From NCBI RefSeq assembly GCF_036711975.1, contig NC_091966.1:31379501-31443500 (forward strand): 64,000 nt of DNA, given 5' to 3'. Numbering within the stretch: position 1 is the stretch's first letter; the number at the start of each line of letters is the position of its first letter. This stretch comes from Onthophagus taurus (taxonomy: Eukaryota > Arthropoda > Insecta > Coleoptera > Scarabaeidae). Below the pieces are notes generated by a model. That model was not told the DNA's origin. It searched no databases and saw only the letters and a program-made list of their open reading frames with translations. Shown one piece after another: positions 1-11,980 of this stretch. A program made the translations under genes and the position numbers.

Positions 1-69
1 AAATGCAATATGTATTTCCATTTCTTCAAATTTTCATTTTTATTAATAAAATTACCACAAGATGGCGCT

Positions 70-157
70 TTATTTCTATTGATTTTTATATTCCTAACCT
101 CAAATGAGTCAATAAACATAACCTCACCGTTAATTAACTTTTTCAACGCAATTATTA
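70..157 (+). promoter_or_regulatory. MED24 promoter-proximal region with AACCTCA motifs
   Basis: Upstream of the MED24 start codon, the motif TAACCTCA occurs at about 94-101 and again at about 119-126. These are the reverse complement of the TGAGGTTA motif found before the other housekeeping genes of this window. No clear TATA box is seen. The assignment as promoter is inferred from position and motif recurrence. Confidence 0.4.
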
Positions 158-1370
158 ATGGATACAAAAACAACGAGTAAGACAAGTTGCTTAAAAGCCT
201 TATTACTAAGAGCATGGCGTGAAAGATGGTCAGATTTACAATGGGGTATCAATATAAAAACAGTTTTACCAAGAGGTGTTAGTGGTGATGTGTACGATTT
301 AGCCGATTGTATTTTACAACAAGCTGTCGTCGGTTCGGGAGCGAATCAACTCGTTTTAAGTTATTTAAAACATTCCTTAAGTTCTCAGTTGGTATCTCAC
401 GCGGCTGTGCTTCAAAAAGTATCAAAATTTCAACAATTTCATAAAGTGCATTGTATTTCAAGTTTGCTGGATTTTTTGGAGGGTATTTTACCAGGAGTTA
501 CATGCTGTGGGAAATCAGAAGGTACTCGTTTAGCGACAGCATTGCAATCAACTACGTATTGGTTATTACAAATATTACAATCTTGTTTTAATCAACATGA
601 AATTTATGAAAAAGCCGTTAATATTTTAACTTGTTTGCTATCAAATGATTTTTATGTGGCCATGATGTGTTTGGCAAAGTATGTTGAACCGGAAACATAC
701 TCTGATATTGTTAATAAGTGCCATGAACTTGAATGTAACCCAGATGAATTAGGAGAGAGTTTACGAATCTTACTGAAGTTAGATCCTGATATTTTAAATA
801 ATTTAGAAAGTTCAAATCAATTTCCGGGTTGTTTGATACAATCTTGGTTAGCCGTTGAGATGGCAAAACAATTCCCTACAAGACAGTACTTAATCCGACG
901 TTTAAAACTTTTACAACACTTAAAAAACTTCTCCGAGCCACAACTTTACTCAGAAATAATGCGAGGTAGCTTAATTTCTTTGTACGACGTTCGAGAAACT
1001 CAACATGAGAGTCAATGGGGTGCGTTTTGTTTTTTAAACGTCCCACTTTTACTTAAAGGAATGGCAGATAAAAATGATAGTGTTTCAATTTGTGATGCTG
1101 TCGAGTTATTATTGGAACCATCTCCTTTATTGGATACAATGGATACTTTTCATACTTGTTCTAACTTGGATAGCTTATTAGGAGAATTTGTTAAATTGAA
1201 TTTGATTTCTGAAACTCAAAAAATGCAATTATTGGCGAGACATGAAAAGCCGGCGGAATTAAAAGTTGATCAAGATCGAACAGCGGTACCTAGAGTTATT
1301 ATTTGTGCTCAACAAAGTTGTGCTGGAATTTTAAAAGCACTTTCTGGAGAATATAAAGATTCTATAATAG
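158..1370 (+). CDS. MED24: Mediator complex subunit 24 (MED24), exon 1
   Basis: This exon encodes the first 404 residues of MED24, a tail-module subunit of Mediator that bridges transcription activators and RNA polymerase II in the nucleus. The N-terminus (LKALLLRAWRERWSDLQWGI) and the following helical-repeat sequence match what I recall of animal MED24. The start is the first ATG of a long frame. The exon ends at AATAG|GTAAGATT (donor at 1371), leaving phase 1. The join to the next exon at 6984 restores the frame and gives ...DSIIG|ILHQFLQ.... The combined protein is about 893 residues, somewhat shorter than the roughly 990 expected for human or fly MED24. The frame that continues past the donor to 1411 is intron read-through. 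A transposon terminus begins only 10 bases after the splice junction. Confidence 0.93.
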
Positions 1371-1894
1371 GTAAGATTAATACAGGGTGTCTCAGCGAGA
1401 CCATTCATTAGACGTTTCTGGGGTTCAGGTCAAAATAAAAATTTGAGAATTCAGATTTAAGTATTATCAATTGCGTTCTCTTGGCCTAAAATATTTTCAG
1501 ATTTCTAGCACTTCTGGTTATACCGGAAGTCGCCACCTACTTTATTTTTTTAAATGGAACACCGTGTATATTTTTACATATTTATATTTGTCTGTTTATG
1601 TCGGTTTATGAATAACTTTGCTTTTTGCAATTTGATTCGGCCGTTGCCGAGTTATTCGATTTTTTTTTAAAAAAAATCTACTCTAGCAGAGATTTGTTCA
1701 AAAGATCAGAAAACACTCGTTTTTTGGGATATCAATTTAGGATTGAGAACATCATTAAGCAACATGATGGAGTACGTTTTGATGCTGAGAACGGCTGTAT
1801 AGATCGTTTGGTCACTTTACAATGGCACGTTAACTTTTCGAAATTTGGAAGTACCATAACTTCATTTTTTTAGATGGCACCCCCCATATTTTAT

Positions 1895-2628
1895 TACTTA
1901 GTTGTCTTCAGTGTCTCATTTTACATCTTTTATACCCCATATGTCCTATGCCTAACATTAATAGTTGATAGTGTGCCATGGAAAACAAATGTTTAATGAC
2001 TTATTGACAAACGTCAAAGTTTGGAAGTCAAAGTCAAAGTTAAAATGGATATTAATAACTTAAATAATGTTTATACAAATGAAGAAATCCTTAATTTATT
2101 TTTTATGCATGGAAAGTGTGACAAAGTTCTTAGTAGAACTTGCAGAATGTTTAATGAAAACTATCCACATTTATCTCTGATTACAAAAGGTAAATTTAGA
2201 AGAATAGAAGCAAATTTTTTGCATTTTGGACGAATTAATCACGTGATAAACTGACCAAAAAATGTAGTAAATAATTCAAGTCCCAACGCCTCAATTCGAG
2301 CTGCCAAAGAAGATCTGGGAATCATACTACAAAGTTTGTCGCGCTTTTCATGTATAAAAAATAAATTAAGAATTTCTTGATTTGTGTAAATATTATTTTC
2401 GTTATTGTTATCGATTTTAACTCTTTTTAGTACTAATATTAAAGGACCTAACAGAAAAAAGAACTGATTGAAAAGGCTAGATGGCACACTAGGTTAAATA
2501 TCGATATGATGTGTGCATTTTTCAAAAAACCCAATTATCTTCCAAACTATTAATGTTAGGTATAGGACATATGGATTATAAAAGATGTTAAATGAGACGC
2601 CGAATACAACTAACAACGGAAGTAACAC
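1895..2628. mobile_element. Palindromic remnant of a DUF4817-type mariner-like element
   Basis: Two inverted arms (about 1895-2145 and 2325-2628) face each other. Both encode the same N-terminal helix-turn-helix-like peptide. The left arm reads YTNEEILNLFFMHGKCDK on the plus strand (from about 2075), and the right arm reads YTNQEILNLFFIHEKRDK on the minus strand. This resembles the DUF4817 domain found at the N-terminus of some insect Tc1/mariner-like transposases. The rest of the transposase is missing, so this is a foldback derivative and not an active element. Confidence 0.6.
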
Positions 2629-2744
2629 AACTGTGGCACGCCGATTTTGATGAAATTTGGTATAGCCATAGGATGGATCAAAATAAGGTTTCCGTATTTT
2701 TTTATACGTGCGGTAGAAGCCTCTGAGCCGAGTTTTAGGGGTTA

Positions 2745-5700
2745 AAAGTTTGGGGAAAAATTATATTTTTGCATATACACTGACCGGCAAAAAAAACCGG
2801 CCACTAAAATGTAGCCACAATTTCAAAGCTGGCTTACTCGCGAACCACTCATTCGATTTTGATGATTCTTTTTTTGATCGAAAGGTTGATTCTGAAATTT
2901 TTATTCGGATATTAATTTGAGCATATACGGAGTGCAAGAATGAGAAAACCTTTTTTTCTCCAAATTTGTAATACCCTGTGGAGTGCAGCTGCTACAGCAG
3001 AGGGTGTTAACTGGAATCAAACGGTAGCCCAATCTTTTCTGAGCATTTTGTTTTTTATTCACTCTATTATCTCTATTACTAACGAAGATGCAGTGTTTTA
3101 AAGCGATCGCCTGTGAAAACAAGACGAGTGACAATAGTAGCTGATGACCGTTTTATTGTTCTAAGCAATCGTAGAACGACAGCTGTAGAAGCTCGGTGTC
3201 GTCTTCAAATGGTGCATGTTGTTGATGTCAGTGAGAGAACCATTCGCTGAAAACTTGCTAGATGTGGTCTCGCTGCAAGTAGGCTGCCAAAGGACCGAGG
3301 CTGCTTCCAAGATATATGCGCGTTTACATGTAAATTGGGAGATCGAGCAATGGAGGAAAGTCCTTTTTACGGATGAGTAGTGGTTTGTCTATCACCCGAT
3401 GGTGGATGAGCGAATATGAAGACGTTGAAATGAAAGGTTTGTGGACTATACAATTATGAAACGCGAATGTTTCGATGGTGGTTCTGTGATGATGTGGTCG
3501 GGAATTTACAATGAAGCCTATACAGATTTTTAATCTTTGTTAAAAGTGGCGCCTTAAATCACTGACCTTGAAAACAAAAACTGGCCACCCGAAACAGTTT
3601 TGCAGAAGAACTTACATTTTCTTAGAATTACAGAATTACGTACGTACTTCATTATTGTAAACATCTGTTGACAAATAAACAAGAAAACAAACTTAATTTA
3701 ATGTAACAATTAATAATAACACGAAAATTAATAGCGTGTGTGCCCCCCACGAACTAAAATAACGTCATGTAGTCGACGCGGCATCGAACTGATTAGGTTC
3801 GTAATTGATTCCTGAGGAATTGCGGAAAACTCTTTCAAAAGCAATTCGCAACTCTTGAAGGTTGTCCGATAGGACAGGACGACGACGAATGCGTCTCTCA
3901 AGTTGGTCCCAAAGATATTCGATAGAGTTAAGGTCCGGGCTGCACGCTAGCCACTCTATCCGTTCAATACCCTACTTCATCACGATATTCGTTAACCACA
4001 CGTTCTACGATTCATCAGAGTGTTTAGAACAATAAATCGGCCATCAACTGCTGTTGTCACTCGTCTTCTACCGATACCTTGCCGCCTAGTGAAATTTCCA
4101 GTTTTCACATATTGGTTCCAGGCATCCTGAACTGTTGTTCGGGGTATACCTAACGTATGGGCAACGTATTGCTAACTTTTGCCATCTTCAATTAAAGTAA
4201 CAATACGCGCAACATCAATTACTGACAACGGGATTGCTATTATGTTAAAAGACTGTAAAAATGTTTAACAACTGTCAATTTACTATTCGAAACAAATGAT
4301 ATACGCTACCTAGCGCGCCACCTTAGATTTTTTATGGTTGTTTGTCTTGTTTTTACGGGCATTCGCTTTAAAACACTGCATCTTCGTTAGTAATAGAGAT
4401 AATAGAGTGAATAAAAAAACAAGATGTTCAGAAAAAATTGGGCTACCGTTTGATTCCAGTTAACACCATCTGCTGTAGCAGTTGCACACCACAGGGTATT
4501 ACAAATTTCGAGAAAAAAAACTTTTGCTCATTCTTGCAGCCCGTATATGCCCAAATTAAAATCTAAATGAAAGTTTCTATCGCAGGATTATTACCGAAGA
4601 ATCAACCTTTCGATCAAAAAAACAATCATCAAAATCGAATGCGCGGTTCGCGAGAATGCCAGCTTTGAAGTTTTGGCTAATTTATAGTGGCCGGTTTTTT
4701 TTGCCGGTCAGTTTATTTCAAAAACGAAGTGCTCTCAAAGTTTGGTGACTTGAAACTGATATTCATTTTAATAAGCTTTCATTTGATGTATCATACATAT
4801 ACTACAGGGTGAAAAGGGGCGAACTACCCTTACTTTGTCGGGTTAGTTTAAAAACCACCCTATCGATTTTGATGGCGTTAAATATACTTGTAGTGCATTC
4901 AAAAATATTAGTTAAGTGTTTTTTCGTTACGTTGCACAGTAAAATTTTCAGTGTAAAGTAAGGCATATACGACATTTGGGGGTATTGGGGTTAACTACCC
5001 CCTTAAGAATGAATTCTATTCTAGGCGTTACTTGTCGAATTTTCCACGGTATTTGTTTTATATGTGAAGTAAAAATTTTTGAAAATGGTTATAAGGGCTG
5101 GAAGTTAAGGGAAGAGGTAAATATAAAACTTGTAGATAAATAAGTTATTTTATTTTTTTATGTTGAAAACCAACTAACAAAAGAAATGTTAGAAAAATTC
5201 TAATGTTGAATGTTTAACCACTTAATGCTACGGTTTTTCTATAAGATATGCAGGTCGAGCGACAAGGCGAAAATGGTTTAAACATAAGGATTAACACCAT
5301 GTACATGTTATGACCGCTACATCCCCACAAATATCACACGTTGGCTTTTCACTCGAAAAGCAAACTCTCACGGAATTTTCAAAATGATCGGGTCTTTCAT
5401 CTAGATATCCACCATGCGTATTTGAAAACATTTGTAAACCTAGGTGAAGACAATTGGTTATGCGTTAGGGACTGCAATTTTAATATATTATCCCTCTAAT
5501 GTAAATTTAAATCATACTGGTAAAAAATAACTTGGTCAGAGAATCTTCTAATAAAATTTATCATATCCTGAAACCAAATACATCTAAGGGCTGTATTTCA
5601 CCGGTTGTTCCTGCATGTATGGATAAGCGTTTAAAATTAGTGTCTAATGGAGTTACTTCACTAATAACTTCAGGACAATGGTCAACCCAAGAATCCAATA

Positions 5701-6645
5701 ATAATGATTTGGATCCAATATTTGGAAAATATACATTTTCTAGCCAATTTTTCTTATGTGCTGAAGTTAATTTTCCAGATTTTGATGCCAACACGTATTT
5801 GCTACCCTCAGTCCAAAGGTGTCAGAGGTTTCTTTTAAAACAATTAAAACTAGGGAAAGAAGTTTTCCATCAGCAGATATTATGAGTTGAATAGATAACT
5901 ATGCGCACATTCAATGGTTTTAACGCCTAAATCGCTTAATGTTCTTCCCGAGTGGATCTCCAAGTTAAAACAGCTCTGATCCGAATTGTAGGTGTTTTCA
6001 GATACATATATTTCAAATTGTTGCATTGCCTCTTTAACGAAATCTTTCGCTAAAGCTTTTACGCGATAAAATGTTTTGGGTTAATTGAACCATTTCTTTT
6101 GTTAGCTGGTTTTCAACTCATAAATAAATAAAGTAACTTATTTATCTATAAGTTTTATATTTACCTCTTCTCCTAACTTCGCCAAACTCGACAAGTAACG
6201 CCTAGAATAGAATTAATTTTTAAGGGGGTAGTTAATCCCCACTACTCCACAAATGTCGTATATCACTTTACATTAACAATTTTACTGTGGGACTAATTTA
6301 CGGTTTTGTTTAAAATATTTTCAAGATACCTGACAGTTTTATCACATCCTTTTAGTTACGTGTTAATCCTCGTAACATCGCTGGAGTTGATCTACGACGA
6401 ATGAGAAAAAACACTTAACTAATATTTTTGAATGCACTACAAGTATATTTAACGCCATCAAAATCGATAGGGTGGTTTTTAAATAAACCCGAAAAAAAGG
6501 GTAGTTCACCCCTTTTTACCCTCTGGTATATGTATGATACATCAAATGAAAGCTTATTAAAAATGAATATCAGTTTCAATTTACCAAATTTTGATAGCAC
6601 TTTACTTTTTCAATATATGCAAAAATGTAATTTTTGTCTTTAATG
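2745..6645. mobile_element. Second long-TIR transposon, split by the Tc1 copy
   Basis: The left arm runs from about 2745 to 2777 and resumes at 4714 to about 5200. The right arm is its reverse complement at about 6095-6645. The stretch TTTTTGCATATA before the Tc1 copy (2767-2777) continues as TTATTTCAAAAACGAAGTGC after it, matching the uninterrupted right arm around 6595-6630. The interior (minus strand, about 5800-5540) encodes a DDE-type fragment with LLLDSWVDHCPE and GTTGEIQPLDVFGFR, like the second half of a Tc1/pogo-like transposase. The plus-strand frame over the same bases is a shadow of this. No full transposase remains. Confidence 0.7.
2778..4713. mobile_element. Tc1-like transposon with ~350-bp TIRs and scrambled transposase
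   Basis: The termini are CACTGACCGGC at 2778 and its near reverse complement ending at 4713, each flanked by a TA target duplication (2776-2777 and 4714-4715). The inverted arms are about 350 bp (2778-3125 and 4349-4713). The plus strand between about 3125 and 3530 carries a decayed middle part of a Tc1 transposase, including GGSVMMWSGIYNEA near 3479. The minus strand carries the N-terminal HTH (about 4220-4040; ARIVTLIEDGKS, then a stop) and the C-terminal catalytic part (about 3960-3790; LNSIEYLWDQLERRIRR). The pieces cannot form one frame, so the copy is dead. It has inserted into the left arm of the next element. Confidence 0.85.
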
Positions 6646-6983
6646 TCTGCTGGAGCAGATTTTTCTAGTAAAATTCGATTGAATCGAGAACAGCCGAATC
6701 AAATTGCAAAAAGTAAAGTTATTCATAAACCTGGAAAACAGACAAATCCAAATATGTAAAAATATACAGGATGTTCCATTTAAAAAAATAAAGTAGGTGG
6801 CAACTTCCAATACAACCGGAAGTGCTAGAAATCTGAAAATATTTTAGTCGAAGAGAACGCAATTGATAATACTTAAATTTAAAATTTTTATTTTGGCTAA
6901 AACCCCAAAAACGTCTAATGAACGGACTAGCTGTATGAATTACTTCAAAAATAAAAATACAAATTATATATCTTAATTTTTAG

Positions 6984-8452
6984 GAATTCTTCATCAGTTC
7001 CTTCAAGGAAAAACGTTTGAACTGGTTTTAGCAGTAACAACAGTCCGATGCGAATTACGTACTTTAGTGGAGTTAATGATTCGTTTTAATGAAGGTTCAA
7101 AAGCGGGTGGTGATTTAACCCGGTTCCAATTATTTGATTTAACTTTTATTATGGTGATAGCAATCGTTCAACGTCACGGAGTGTCCGTTTTAGACGGATC
7201 CGGCGATTCATTAATTGAAAAATGGATTGCTAATTGCATGGTTGAACCAAACCACCCAAAAGCATCCGAACAAATGCTTAAATTGTGTAATCCCGCAATT
7301 GTTGAAACTCTTTTACAACATTTTAATGAAGGTAACGCAGATGTCACATCAATTTCGAATATAAAATGGCAAGATGTTTTGTTTAATATGTCTGGAGTGA
7401 TGAAGGAGGTTTTAATTGCTTGGGAACAAGGATCGTTGCAACCAGCTGATGTTCAAAGAATTTTGGATGCGATTCGAGGAAAAATGTGTTGTGTTCCTTT
7501 GGCGGCGGCAGCTTGGGTTTGCGCTTATATGCGAACCGCCCCTTCTATTTTAAAACCATGTAATGTGTTACATCAGTTGTTATCAACACCTCCAAATGCT
7601 GAAGATGATACGAGTATTTTAGATAGATGGCATTTAACTTTGGAAATAATAAGAAATATGCAAAAACATGTTCATACAGCTAAATTAATAAGTACTCGTA
7701 ATAACAATTCTATACAACCGGCATCAGAGCAATTAAATAATATTTGGAAATCAACCTTGGGTAAAGGTTGGTTAGACTTTAAATCAGCAAGTACTCTACA
7801 TGATTTATTAGATACAGCGGGATCAAGATGGTTAGTTACTTCCGTTTTACAGGAATTATTAAAAGTACGTTACAATGAGCAATTAGAGAAAGGGGCTGAT
7901 ATAGCTTTAGCTATATTTCATGTTGATATCAAATCATGTACAATCGAACTTTTATCAAGCGCTTTACCCCAAATTTTACACAATTCTCTTCAAGCCGATC
8001 TCTTAATGGAACCCCAATTAGTTATATTAGCTCGTTTAACGAGTTATTGCGTCTACGCGGCTTCAAATCTTCAACAACTTGATGAAGAAATCGATGACAT
8101 CCCTTCAAAAAGATCCAAAATTGACATGCCAAGCGATAACGTTTTGGACGCTTTAAGGAGGTTATTAACAACGTTAGAAACGGGGATGTTAGATGGGCAA
8201 TTACCTCAACAAACCTATTTTACTTTTGAGTTACTAAAAAGTATCGTTGAAGTTAAAATTCCAAGATCTGAAGCTGTTTTAGCAGCGATTCCTCCTACTT
8301 TAGGATCACAACTTTTGAGAACTCTACCGGATTCATTCAGTCCAGGAATTTTATTAAATTTACATGACTTACACACTACTCAAGGAAGAAGTCTCGCATC
8401 TAGAGATTTATGTATATTAAGAAATTATCAATTACGAAATGCTACAATATAA
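6984..8452 (+). CDS. MED24: Mediator complex subunit 24 (MED24), exon 2
   Basis: This terminal exon encodes residues 405-893 of MED24. The acceptor is TTTTTAG|GAATTC with the exon starting at 6984. It continues the phase-1 codon of exon 1 and adds ILHQFLQGKTFELVLAV before the first internal methionine at 7067. The sequence is helical throughout, with recognisable MED24 segments such as LVELMIRFNEGSKAGG and FDLTFIMVIAIVQRHG. There is a charged serine/lysine patch (PSKRSKID) near residue 780. The stop is at 8450-8452. No AATAAA is visible before the next transposon begins at 8542, so the 3' end may use a signal inside that transposon. Confidence 0.93.
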
Positions 8453-9157
8453 GGTTTTTTTTTTAATTTTGGTTAAGTTGTTAATTTAAAATTATTTTTA
8501 TATATAATTGCTATTCATGATATAAATTGTAATTTGAAATATACAGGGTGATTCATATAAGAACCGACATAGAGCAGGGATTTGTAGAGAACAATAAATT
8601 AAGATGATTTAACGTAACTTATCTCTATACTAGGTTGTACCACAGAGGAATTATTATGAGGCATTTTAGAAGGTTGATTTTCCCATAAATTTTGATAGAT
8701 TTTTTTAACCTTTTGGCGGATTTAATACATTATTACCTCATTTCATGTGGAATTTAATTCAAAAACTTTTTTCCTCTTATTATTTTTAAAAAAACTGTCG
8801 TTTTCATAAAAAACAAATAACTAAAGACACATATTTCTAAAAAACTCAAACAATTAAAGACCTTTTATCAATTTTACTTAAATCGACAAGTAAAACAATA
8901 TAAATAGTAGACAAAAATGATTTTACAGAAAAACAATTTAAACAATAATAGAAACACTTATAATTTATAAAAATTGTTGAAAATGGCCACTATTTTCTCA
9001 CAAATATTCTTCGTCGAAAATTGAAATCTACTCTCTCTGATAATGATTATTCCTTATGCTATTACATTTCTCCGTAATGCGATGTCACAATTCTGCTTGT
9101 GACGCAACTGAAGAATATACAGATTCTTTTAGCATTCCCAAAGATAATAATTACATT

Positions 9158-9340
9158 TACCGTATTTTCTCGAATCTAATCTGCACCCTTTTTACAAATT
9201 TTGTATGCTCTAAAATCAAATGCGAATTACAATCGGATGTGGATTACATTGGCAAACCAACTTTTTTTACCATCATTGCATTTTTAAAATCGAGGTGCGG
9301 ATTAGATTCGAGTGCGGATAAGATTCGAGAAAATACGGTA
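9158..9340. mobile_element. 183-bp MITE with TACCGTATTTTCTCGAATC termini
   Basis: The perfect terminal sequence TACCGTATTTTCTCGAATCT at 9158-9177 is matched by its near-perfect inverse at about 9320-9340 (GATTCGAGAAAATACGGTA). Subterminal GATTAGATTCGAG/GGATAAGATTCGAG repeats add further self-complementarity. It has no coding capacity. The termini include TA, as expected for a Tc1/mariner-type target duplication, but the family is not identified. Confidence 0.75.
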
Positions 9341-9419
9341 TTTACTGGTGACCTCTAGGGCCAAACTAGTGGGCAAATATTTCCACGTGCTATCATTTAT
9401 TTGTGTTACCTTTTTTCAT

Positions 9420-10310
9420 TTTTTTATGTAATTTTTTAAACTTATTGGTTATCCTCTGTTTTCCCTGCTTGTTCCGCAAACTCTAGTTTTATGTTGTTAT
9501 AATAATTCTGCATTTTGGACACTATTATAATAATTGTCTTGGTATAAGTAATACCACTTTCCTAATACTGGATGCAAAACTTACAACATGTTCTCTTGTA
9601 ATTTTTACATATTTTATAAACTTAGTCGGATTATACGTTCTAAACAAAAGCCTTCCTCTCCAAAGAAACATTATTTCGTCTAAAGAAATCCCTCGTCCAA
9701 AATAGGCTGAATTTTTATTAATCTGTGTGAATCACCTTTTATTTGGGTGTTGTCGTTAAAGTGCAAGAACATTGAAATTTGTTCAAATCGTGTGCGAGTC
9801 ATAATTTTTGCAAATATTGGTGTTTCTATCAAAGGATCTTTTGCCCAATAATCATGTAATTTACTTATTTTACCTGTCTCATTAAAATTACAAGTCCAAG
9901 AAATCGCATCATTTCTATCGAGGTAACATCAGTCCACTTTAAAGCATTTTTATAAACTTTATACCTAGTTGCTCGTTCATTGTGATATCTATTTGTAAGA
10001 AGTCATCATTAAAAAATAGCTCATCGATGTTTTCGGGATATTCTTATACCAGAATTTCCTTCAAATGATTCTAATTCTGGTGGTATATCAATCTCGATGA
10101 TGATTCTTCTGATTTACTATCGGTATTTTCATCCTCCTCTGACTCGCCATTACTATTACTCTCATACTCTTCTGATTCAGAATTATGAATACTTTCATCC
10201 TTCTCTGATTCAGAAGAAGTATTAGTTTCCGTTTCAAATAAAATAGGTTTGCATTTTTTTTCTGATTATTCATCACTAATTTCGTCACTTTTGTTTTCAA
10301 TTTCATATGT
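9420..10310 (-). pseudogene. piggyBac-like transposase fragment A (N-terminal half, decayed)
   Basis: On the minus strand an acidic region rich in SE/DE (about 10290-10090) is followed by FFNDDFLQIDI, then ERFDRNTNI-like sequence. A well preserved block GRGISLDEIMFLWRGRLLFR follows (about 9700-9630), the region of the first catalytic aspartate (LDE) of piggyBac transposases. Stops and frame changes break it. The C-terminal half is absent here. It lies inside the 4.1-kb composite element and runs opposite to MED24. Confidence 0.65.
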
Positions 10311-10429
10311 ATTAACAAATGTTTGCTATGTTTATAGGCGATTTAATTGTTTATCTATGGAGAAATAATGAAAAGAGAAATCAGAAATTCATTCATTGTA
10401 CATATGAACAACAGCAACTTTTATTTGTT

Positions 10430-11980
10430 TCAGTATTGGTTTTTAGTGTGGTAAATTTCGAAGCAAGGCGTCAGACACAACCCTACGTTGCAAATGGTAC
10501 ACATGTACTGTGAATGTTTCCTCTTTCTGGGTCCTAAAGTTGTTTGCGAACATGCAACACGTCTTCTTTGAGGTTTCTTATTTGTCAGTGTGGTAGCAAC
10601 AATGTGATGAAAATGTCTTTCCACCAACCTTCTAACATCCGGCACACGACGAGCTATTCTTATAGTAGGGTAATCAAGAGGAAACCTGTGTTAAGTATGA
10701 AGCTAAAAAAATTTTACAATTCACATAAGTTTCAGCTGGAAATTACCAAAAGGAATTTTGTTAATACTTTTTGTTTGCATCATTGCGTGCGAGTTTAGAA
10801 TTAATAAGTCTAATAAGTTTAAGAAAAGTTTCTTGTACCACTTCATACTTTTGCGCATGCATTCTATATTGCTCAACATCATATCTGTGCGATCAACTGC
10901 TCCCATTCTCTCATTGTAATTGATTACACACAGAGGTTTTTTCATAGCCTCATTTGTTCGCTTGTCAATTTTATCCATGATTACTATTTTGTTCTCGTGC
11001 ATTTATGACAAGAATTTTATTGCTACTTTTCGAAGACAATTCGCCCTTCTACAGTTTTTTTTCAGTGTAGGCATATGTTTTCTATTTTCACGGACAGTTC
11101 CACAAATGTTCTTTTTTTTTTCGAAAAGATAATTTACCAAAATTATCTCAAGGTATTGTTTCATAAGAGACACTACGACAGATCCTGAAGATCCTAGACC
11201 CTTTATTTCTTCAACAAACTGTTTTGTATCATTTCCAACATACACAACGAAATCAAGAACCATTCCACTTTCACAATCACAAAGAACGTACAGTTTCATT
11301 CCAAAGCGATGCCTTTTCGTCTTTATGTATTGTTTAAAGCCTAACGTCCTTTAAATAACACCATGTTTCTTTCTTTCATCGACAACTAAATTTTCAAACG
11401 GGTAGAACTGTGTTTAGAAGCTCTCTTTCATGAGTGCGAGAACTTTTTCTACCTTATATAGTTTAGTAGTAGGTTGTTTTTCATTATTCACAAAATGAAG
11501 ATTTGAAAGAATACTCATATATTTATCCCTAGGCATGGTTCTAGAAAAGATTGGAGGCTCGAGTAAGGAATCTGTAGATCAATACTCTTTTAAATTAGTT
11601 TTTTTGTTTTGAGACTGCAGCTGAAAGTTCTTGCTAATCCGTTGCCTGATTTTGATTGGCATATCGATTAGTTTCGGTTACAATATATTCTACGATATCT
11701 TCGGTAAATAGGCTTGAAAAATAATCAAATTCTATGGAATTTTGGTCTCCCCAAATTATTTTTATGTCGGCGTAATCTTTTTCTGTCGTCGCTAGATCGT
11801 TTTGTAGTTCATGATTAGTGTCGTCACTTACGCTTTCTACTGACATTACATCTTAATATTCATCAATTAACATATCATCTTCTTCGGACTCTTCATCTTC
11901 ACTTGGCTCTTCTTCGCCGCTCTCCACGTAAAAATCCATTCTGTTGGACATTGTGCACAATACTAACCATCCGTTTCACT
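10430..11980 (-). pseudogene. piggyBac-like transposase fragment B (decayed)
   Basis: Successive minus-strand frames give an acidic N-terminus (about 11846-11634, with DYFSSLFTEDIVEYIV), a middle part MKLYVLCDCESGMVLDFVVY (11299 downwards), then KPLCVINYNERMGAVDRTDM and KWYKKLFLNLLDLLILNSH (11002-10800). The C-terminus has cysteines and histidines (CTICNVGLCLTPCFEIYH, 10530-10445), like the C-terminal zinc-binding domain of piggyBac. Several frameshifts separate the parts. A piggyBac-style end AAAGGG|TTAA is seen at 12199-12208. The matching left end was not found. Confidence 0.8.

Larger units (their letters stand above)
1381..6934. mobile_element. Outer long-TIR DNA transposon filling the MED24 intron
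   Basis: Inverted arms of about 280-300 bp bound this element. The left arm runs from TACAGGGTGTCTC at 1381 to about 1690, and the right arm is its reverse complement at about 6650-6934. Shared blocks include the stretches around 1408-1425 and 6907-6925 (TTCATTAGACGTTT) and around 1620-1645 and 6695-6720. The interior holds at least three further elements, described separately. The element fills the intron almost from the 5' splice site to about 50 bases before the 3' splice site. No intact transposase for the outer element is visible. A Tc1/mariner-type origin is inferred from the terminus style only. Confidence 0.75.

Noticed and set aside
1371..1411. Extension of MED24 exon 1 to the stop at 1409-1411
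   Set aside because: The frame crosses a consensus donor (GTAAG) into a transposon end, and splicing to 6984 restores the conserved MED24 sequence.
5532..5885. 117-residue plus-strand frame in the MED24 intron
   Set aside because: It is antisense to the DDE transposase fragment on the minus strand, which carries the recognisable motifs.
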